A stretch of 64,000 bases of DNA from an uncultured Candidatus Saccharibacteria bacterium. Its GTDB lineage: Bacteria > Patescibacteriota > Saccharimonadia > Saccharimonadales > Saccharimonadaceae. The notes below the pieces were generated by a model. The model was given only the letters and a program-made list of their open reading frames with translations. It was not told the DNA's origin and ran no database searches. Each line of letters begins with the position of its first letter. The stretch's first letter is position 1. The stretch spans positions 1 through 64,000 of the forward strand of contig CANENS010000002.1 in NCBI GenBank assembly GCA_947428935.1. The letters are read 5' to 3'. Below are positions 57,063 to 64,000 of this stretch, piece by piece. Made by a program: the position numbers and the translations under genes.

Positions 57063-59705
57063 ATGGCAGAAAAAACCAACAGAGATGACGAAAACGAAGA
57101 ATTACGTAAAAAGTCGGAAAAATCCGAGCAAAGTAGAGAGAGTTTGCCTTTAGACGCTTCTACAGGCTCTATGGACGGTCAGGAGAGTGGAGCTGGTTAT
57201 GATCCCAGTGCGGAAGCAGAAGGGGCTTCTGGGGCTTCTGGTGAGGTCGTGACTAGCGGGATTGAGGAAAAAGCCGTTGAAAACACTATGGAAAATTACT
57301 TCTTGCGTTATTCCATGTCGGTGATTATTGATCGAGCTTTGCCGGACGTACGCGATGGTCTGAAGCCGGTGAATCGGCGGATTTTGTATGCCATGAATAA
57401 GAACGGCTGGAAGGCGCCGCACGCCACGGTGAAGTCGGCCAGGATCGTCGGTGAAGTAATGGGAAAATACCACCCGCACGGCGATTCGTCAATTTATGAC
57501 GCGATGGTGAACCTGGCGCAGCCTTGGAAAATGCGTTATTGCTTGGTCGAGGGGCAAGGTAACTTTGGCTCAATGGACGGCGATGAAGCGGCGGCCTCGA
57601 GGTATACCGAGGCGCGGATGGATAAGATTGGTGCGGAGCTTTTGACTGATATTGAGAAGGAGACGGTGGACTTTCGTGATAATTTCGATGGTTCGGAGAA
57701 GGAGCCGGTGGTTTTGCCGTCGGCGGTGCCGAATATTCTGCTGAATGGTCAGATGGGGATTGCGGTGGGGATGGCGACGAATATTCCGCCGCATAATCTG
57801 GGGGAATTGGTCGATGCGACGGTGGCGCAAATTGATGATCCAGAGATTGGCTTGGATGGTTTGATGAAATATGTTAAGGGTCCAGATTTTCCGACGGGGG
57901 CGGAGGTTTACGGTGGAGCGCCGATGCGTCAGGCCTATGCAACCGGGAAAGGCTCGGTAGTTATCAGGGCAGTGACCAATATTGAGCAGAAGAAAAACGG
58001 CCGTCATAGTATCGTGATTACCGAAGTGCCATATGGAATGAGCAAAGAGGGCTTTATTGAGAAAGTTCGAGAATTGGTTTTGGCGAAAAAGTTAGATCAC
58101 ATTGCTGATGCGCGCGACGAAAGTGCACGTGGTAAGATTCGGGTAGTGGTGGAGCTGAAAAAGGACGCTTTTCCGAAGAAAATTCTCAACCAGCTTTATA
58201 AAATGACGGCTCTCCAGACTACTTTTCATTATAATATGTTGGCTTTGATCGACGGGGTGCAGCCGCGCGTTTTGGGTCTGAAGGAAATTCTGGCAGAATT
58301 TATTAAGCATCGCCAGAAAGTTGTGCGTCGTAGAACGGAATATGATCTACGGAAGGCGAAAGAACGTGCGCATATTCTTGAAGGTTTGAAAATTGCGCTT
58401 GATAATATCGACGAAGTGATCAAGACGATTCGTGAAAGTTATGATGATGCTGATAAACGCTTGATGGAGCGGTTTGGCTTGTCGGAAATTCAGGCGGCGG
58501 CGATCTTGGCTATGCAGTTGCGCCGTTTGCAAGGGTTGGAGCGTGATAAGATTGAGGCCGAACTGAAGGCATTGATGGCGCAGATTGCGGAGTATGAGAA
58601 AATCTTGGCTAGCGAGCAGGAGATTTTGCGCGTGGTGAAGGAAGAACTGTTACAAATGAAGGAGAAATATGGTGACCCGAGGCGCAGCAAGATTTTTAAC
58701 CATGAGGTCGGAAAGTTTTCGGAGGAGGAATTGATTCCAGATGAGGAAAGTGTGATTTTGCTGACCACCGAGAATTATATGAAGCGGGTTTTGCAGAGTG
58801 ATTTCAAACGGCAGAATCGTGGTGGCAAGGGTCGCAAGGGAATGACGACCAAGGAAGAGGATGTGATTGCGCAGCTCGTGACCGCGAGTTCGCATGATTA
58901 TTTGTTGTTTTTTACGAATCAAGGTCGGATTTTCCGTTTGAAGGCGTATGAAGTGCCACAGGCTTCGATGGTGGCAAAGGGGACGGCGGCAGTTAACCTA
59001 TTGAATATGCATCCAGACGAGAAAGTGACGACGATTATCAAGCAAGGCGCAAATACAGAAGAAGGCTATCTCTTTATGACTACTAAAAAAGGTACGATTA
59101 AGAAGACCGCCATGAAGGATTATCTGAATTTGCGAGCGAATGGCATGATCACGATTAAGCTTGATGAAGGTGATGAATTGAAGTGGATTCAGGAAACTAC
59201 GGGTGAGAATGATGTGGTGATTTCGACGTCGGCGGGGCAGGCGGTGCGTTTTAATGAAAAAGATGTTCGTGCGATGGGGCGAACAGCGCGAGGGGTGCGT
59301 GGGATTCGTTTGCGTCCGAAAGACGAAATCGTCGGTATGGATATTATTCAAGAAAAAGGTCAAAAACTGTTGGTAATTTCGGCTAATGGTTACGGAAAGG
59401 CAACTTTGGCGGCGAATTTGCCGGCGCATAAGCGCGGTGGTGTTGGTATTAAGGTGGCTGCGGTGACCGAAAAAACTGGCCCACTAGTAGCAGTACATAC
59501 TCTCGATCCGGTGGCGAAAGAAGTAATTATGATGTCGACTAAGGGGCAGGCGATTCGAGTGGCAGTGAAGGAAATCCCAACCTTAGGGCGTGCGACACAG
59601 GGCGTGCGGATTATGCGGCTAAACAAAGGTGATTCAATAGCCTCGATCGGTATCGTTATGCCGGACGAAGAAGAGGCTGATAAGATGGTGGAAAATCTAG
59701 CCTGA
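57063..59705 (+). CDS. gyrA: DNA gyrase subunit A
   Basis: 880 aa. DNA breakage-reunion subunit. Catalytic tyrosine Y181 in [10 protein letters not shown] (E. coli Y122), quinolone-determining region [13 protein letters not shown] with wild-type Ser and Asp, GyrA box QNRGGKG (so gyrase, not topoisomerase IV), and a six-bladed C-terminal domain. An acidic, serine/glycine-rich extension of ~60 residues precedes the usual start ([17 protein letters not shown]). GGAAGGGAAGAG site. Confidence 0.97.
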   Translation: MAEKTNRDDENEELRKKSEKSEQSRESLPLDASTGSMDGQESGAGYDPSAEAEGASGASGEVVTSGIEEKAVENTMENYFLRYSMSVIIDRALPDVRDGLKPVNRRILYAMNKNGWKAPHATVKSARIVGEVMGKYHPHGDSSIYDAMVNLAQPWKMRYCLVEGQGNFGSMDGDEAAASRYTEARMDKIGAELLTDIEKETVDFRDNFDGSEKEPVVLPSAVPNILLNGQMGIAVGMATNIPPHNLGELVDATVAQIDDPEIGLDGLMKYVKGPDFPTGAEVYGGAPMRQAYATGKGSVVIRAVTNIEQKKNGRHSIVITEVPYGMSKEGFIEKVRELVLAKKLDHIADARDESARGKIRVVVELKKDAFPKKILNQLYKMTALQTTFHYNMLALIDGVQPRVLGLKEILAEFIKHRQKVVRRRTEYDLRKAKERAHILEGLKIALDNIDEVIKTIRESYDDADKRLMERFGLSEIQAAAILAMQLRRLQGLERDKIEAELKALMAQIAEYEKILASEQEILRVVKEELLQMKEKYGDPRRSKIFNHEVGKFSEEELIPDEESVILLTTENYMKRVLQSDFKRQNRGGKGRKGMTTKEEDVIAQLVTASSHDYLLFFTNQGRIFRLKAYEVPQASMVAKGTAAVNLLNMHPDEKVTTIIKQGANTEEGYLFMTTKKGTIKKTAMKDYLNLRANGMITIKLDEGDELKWIQETTGENDVVISTSAGQAVRFNEKDVRAMGRTARGVRGIRLRPKDEIVGMDIIQEKGQKLLVISANGYGKATLAANLPAHKRGGVGIKVAAVTEKTGPLVAVHTLDPVAKEVIMMSTKGQAIRVAVKEIPTLGRATQGVRIMRLNKGDSIASIGIVMPDEEEADKMVENLA

Positions 59706-60156
59706 AAGTAAGGGGCTTTTGGGCCGGGGTTCAGCATCACGCATGATTTAGCTTTTGTGAAAACGCAGGATAAGCTTCAATTTGCGGTAATGGGACCATA
59801 TTAGTAAGGTATGGTTCTATTTTGACTGGTTTGAGGAAAGTGATAGAAGCCAGCGATTTACTCAGCTAGATAATATATAGAGTTAAAAAGGAATAGTACG
59901 GTTAAAACAAAACGTGGGGCGTGTAAAAATATATTTATATAATCATTGAGGCCAGCCAAAAATTACATGCTGATGCCTGCATAAAACTTTATGAAGATTG
60001 TATAAATAATTTATTCAATCTAATATTTTGTATAAAATATTTGTACAAATTCCCTAAAAAGGCGGCAAAATGATGATTTTAATGTACTAGTGGTTGTATT
60101 TTTGTTAAAAATTTTGTTACACTCGCTGAAATATTAATTTAATTGCGAGGAAAAGC
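59706..60156. other. 450-base gap after gyrA
   Basis: AT-rich, no frame worth calling. A possible promoter for the surface protein (TTGTAT... with TTACAC near 60116) lies in the last 60 bases. Otherwise nothing seen. Confidence 0.4.
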
Positions 60157-61596
60157 ATGAAAAAAATACCAATTGCTTTGGCGGGTTTGTCGATTTTGGG
60201 AGCGGCCAATAGCATGTTAATAAACTCAACTTGTGCCGCGACGGAGGACATTCCAATAGTGGTTCAGAGTAACAACGATACTTTATATATGGGTGCGAAT
60301 CATTATGATTCGCGATTTAATCTCGACTTTTTTATGCTCACCACTTCGGTGATGCGGTTCAATGTTGATTTTAGTGCTACTAATCAATACATCAAACGTA
60401 TGGTTTTGGTCTATTACGATTACGAAAATGGTGTAACAGAGACAGAAGCTGATGCGGAATTGCCGAATTTGGGTAAAGAGGCGTATGATAATTGGGCAGT
60501 GAAGATTGACGATATGGACGAAATGCGGGCCGGTAAGCCTACAACTACGGTTTTGAATAGTAATTCGTACGCCAGAGCAATCGATAATAAAACTGATTTG
60601 ATATATTATGCGGTGGAATATGGAACTAAGGAAACGATGCCAAACGGCGCAACGAAGTGGTCGGATACAGCTTGGATTCGAGGGAAGCTTGATTATCGCA
60701 GATGTGTGCATTCGGCAGGCGTTGACTTGACGAAGGGTCCAATTTGTACTGGTAAAAAGGATCCTAATTCAGACAAAATTGCGCTTTTTGTGAAGGATAA
60801 GCCCGTAGACCAGAATGTAATCTCTTGGCCAGAGGAATGGCGCGAAATTCAGGCGGAGAGATTGGACCGCTTAGAAAAAGCTATTGAGGAGCTGGAAGAG
60901 CTGGATGAGGAGGGTAACCTAACATTTGAGTTGTTGGAAGAAGCATCGGAATCTCTTGATCAACTTTTTGATTCTCTAGGTACTACCTTGCCAAAGACGG
61001 AAGGTGTGGAGAAGATGCTGGAGAAATTGCGCGATTTGGCTGATCGTTATGATAAACTTTGGATGAAATATGACATAGATGACGAGGATTCGGATGATGA
61101 GGGCAACGAAGGGGATGGATCTGATGGATCTGGCGCTAATACCGACGATTCAGTTACTGGGAGTGGTAATAAACCGAGTACTCCGGGTTCAAATAGCTCA
61201 AATAGTTCAAATAATTCTAGTGCCTCAAATAACTCGGGTAATTCAAATAACTTTGAAAGTTCAAATAACTCTACTAGTTCAAAGAATAATTCTGGTGGAC
61301 AAGAGGTGGTTGCTGCGAGAAATAATGTTGGTGGGAGCAGGGTTGCGTATACGGTTTCCAACCAAAATCAGGCTAAAATGGCGGAAAATGCTGAAAGTAT
61401 GTCCGAAGCTTCTCAAGACAGCTCAAAGATTGGCTCTGAATCAAGTTTGAAAACTAACCAAAAACAAGATGATGAAGTTGATTTGCCGGCTTTGGGTGGG
61501 GAAAATCACTGGCATCGTTACCTTTGGCTACTAGTACCGGTGATTGGTACCTTTGTGATGTTTATATTATGGTTGAAACGCCGAAAAAAGGCTTAA
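60157..61596 (+). CDS. Wall-anchored surface protein with Ser/Asn stalk
   Basis: 479 aa, GAGGAAA site. Signal peptide (KKIPIALAGLSILGAANSMLINSTCAA, cleaved near 28); a ~200-residue globular domain with a paired C (RRCVHS...PICTG); a helical E/L-rich segment (about 225-305); a D/E run; a Ser/Asn-rich stalk (about 340-395); then LPALGG at 443, a membrane helix (LWLLVPVIGTFVMFILWL) and RRKKA. This is a sortase-type sorting signal, close to LPxTG. Likely displayed on the surface and may contact the host bacterium. No sortase gene is in the window. Confidence 0.75.
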   Translation: MKKIPIALAGLSILGAANSMLINSTCAATEDIPIVVQSNNDTLYMGANHYDSRFNLDFFMLTTSVMRFNVDFSATNQYIKRMVLVYYDYENGVTETEADAELPNLGKEAYDNWAVKIDDMDEMRAGKPTTTVLNSNSYARAIDNKTDLIYYAVEYGTKETMPNGATKWSDTAWIRGKLDYRRCVHSAGVDLTKGPICTGKKDPNSDKIALFVKDKPVDQNVISWPEEWREIQAERLDRLEKAIEELEELDEEGNLTFELLEEASESLDQLFDSLGTTLPKTEGVEKMLEKLRDLADRYDKLWMKYDIDDEDSDDEGNEGDGSDGSGANTDDSVTGSGNKPSTPGSNSSNSSNNSSASNNSGNSNNFESSNNSTSSKNNSGGQEVVAARNNVGGSRVAYTVSNQNQAKMAENAESMSEASQDSSKIGSESSLKTNQKQDDEVDLPALGGENHWHRYLWLLVPVIGTFVMFILWLKRRKKA

Positions 61597-61654
61597 GCTT
61601 CTGGATAAGGCGCATTTTTCTAATATAAGCGTAAAAGGTGTTATAATGAAGGCT

Positions 61655-62152
61655 ATGATGGGATTGTTTACGCAGTTTTCGGAACATCGTTTGGATCTGA
61701 GTGTGCTTTGGTTTGCGGTGTTGGCTTTTGTGGTAGGTTTTCTGGTTGCGCAGGTTTGGAAAACGGTGGCGGGGCTGCTAAAACGGCCGAGGGGTTCCAA
61801 GAAGATGACTTTTGGTGAAGCGGTTGCCTATTTTTCTCGTTCGGGTGGGATGCCTTCGGGCCATAGTGCAAGCTTTACGGCCTTAACGGTTTATTTAGGC
61901 AATGTTTATGGTTTTGATTCGGGGGTTTTCATCCTTGCTCTGGGGTGTTTGGCGATTGTGCTTTATGATGCGACTCACGTGCGCTATGCGGTAGGGCTGC
62001 AGGGTGAGGCTTTGAATCGAATTTTGGAGAAAAATGGCGAAAAACCACTACTTTTGGTGGAGGGGCATACTATTTTGCAGGTTGTGGTGGGTGTTTTGAT
62101 AGGGATTTGCGTTGGCATTTTGGTCTCGAGCTGTTTAAGGCTGCCTGTTTGA
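61655..62152 (+). CDS. Divergent PAP2 family protein (DUF212)
   Basis: 165 aa. TATAAT at 61642-61647; ATG 61655 is seven bases on and is preferred over an ATG that overlaps the -10. Motifs of DUF212: GGMPSGHSASFTALTVYLG, VLYDATHVRYAVGLQGEALNRIL, LLVEGHTILQVVVGVLIGI, equivalent to the PSGH and SxxxH sites of acid phosphatase/PAP2 enzymes. Three to four membrane helices. Probably a lipid phosphatase. Stop is 335 bases before 16S rRNA. Confidence 0.85.
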   Translation: MMGLFTQFSEHRLDLSVLWFAVLAFVVGFLVAQVWKTVAGLLKRPRGSKKMTFGEAVAYFSRSGGMPSGHSASFTALTVYLGNVYGFDSGVFILALGCLAIVLYDATHVRYAVGLQGEALNRILEKNGEKPLLLVEGHTILQVVVGVLIGICVGILVSSCLRLPV

Positions 62153-62249
62153 GTAGATTTTGTCATCTATTTTATTAAAATAGGGATGATGAAAAATAGT
62201 TTTTAACGGGGGTGGGACGAAGAAAAGTTAAAAAAGTCTAAAAAAAGTA

Positions 62250-62278
62250 TTGACATTTGGCGCGAAGTGCGCTAAGAT
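62250..62278 (+). promoter_or_regulatory. rRNA promoter
   Basis: TTGACA, 17 bases, TAAGAT; perfect -35 and GTGCGC before the -10. It lies ~200 bases before the 16S start, leaving a leader for RNA processing. Confidence 0.85.
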
Positions 62279-62483
62279 GGGAGTAGCCTAGAGGTTACGA
62301 GGAGTATGAGGGGAGGGGTGTTTGAGTAAGTTTTAGGTAGGAAATTAACAGTTTGATTGTGCAATTATGGTTTGTGGACTGAATTTGTTTTTACAATGGA
62401 AGTTTGCAAGCTTATCATCGTCAGTCTTTTATTTGAGTGAATCAAATTTAAAATTTGTTCTGGAGGCTTCGGCCAATGGGACA

Positions 62484-64000
<1,517 letters not shown>

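Noticed and set aside
61047-61361. E/L-rich 104-codon frame opposite the surface protein
   Set aside because: It is the complement of the Ser/Asn stalk repeats and has no start signals.

Overview
This is a dense bacterial window, almost certainly from a member of Candidatus Saccharibacteria (TM7, CPR/Patescibacteria). The near-complete 16S rRNA gene at the right edge contains exact matches to the TM7-specific 910 region (CATAAAGGAATTGACGGGG) and the TM7 1177 region. Genes use the standard code with TGA as stop. Several housekeeping genes have TM7-like forms: a DnaG without zinc ligands, a ThrRS without a TGS domain, a half-length MBL-fold protein and a TrbC-like small membrane protein. A bile-salt-hydrolase-type enzyme hints at an animal-associated (gut or oral) habitat.

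Layout. 0-3.1 kb: accessory region with five variable cassettes, a tRNA-Arg, a choloylglycine hydrolase and a transglutaminase-like protein. 3.1-10.2 kb: a deoxyribosyltransferase-like/HD fusion, a GT2 membrane glycosyltransferase pair and a 908-aa orphan. 10.2-10.8 kb: tRNA-Ser followed by two hairpin elements, each ending in a copy of the tRNA 3' end. 10.8-17.3 kb: MmcQ, LiaF-like pair, argS, orn, mscL. 17.6-30.2 kb: dnaG, rpoD, polA, mutM, holA and membrane proteins, interrupted by cassettes. 30.2-35.3 kb: accessory stretch with five cassettes, rpsT, a palindromic 112-bp element, tRNA-Val with another tRNA-end hairpin element, and an unknown protein. 35.5-47.1 kb: RSH-type HD protein, thrS, miaA, regulator, M50 protease, Nudix-RNase H fusion, rnpB, infC-rpmI-rplT-rpmB, comM. 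47.3-50.2 kb: tmRNA, a candidate sRNA and a long, strongly structured, ORF-free transcript candidate behind an array of palindromes. 50.2-62.2 kb: type IV secretion-type ATPase, gyrB-gyrA, a wall-anchored surface protein, PAP2-like. 62.2-64 kb: rRNA promoter and 16S rRNA.

The most unusual system is a set of 13 copies of a ~200-bp coding cassette spread over the first 35 kb on both strands. Each encodes the last ~60 residues of a FISUMP/C-type-lectin-like domain, from R-S-G to F-P-L-R-C-L-A-R-Q. The ends are nearly invariant and sharp, and the interior is hypervariable at codons that are mostly NNY, as expected from adenine mutagenesis of AAY template codons (diversity-generating retroelement style). 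Only two copies have a promoter, a start and a longer N-terminal part; the rest are promoterless but mostly keep open frames, as silent donor cassettes would. No reverse transcriptase or template repeat lies in the window.

Other cross-cutting signals: many genes have TATAAT 6-9 bases before the ATG (leaderless transcripts); strong promoters share an extended -10 of the form GTGCTATAAT; and several intergenic regions hold clustered palindromes that look like operators. All functional calls come from reading motifs; no database search was run.
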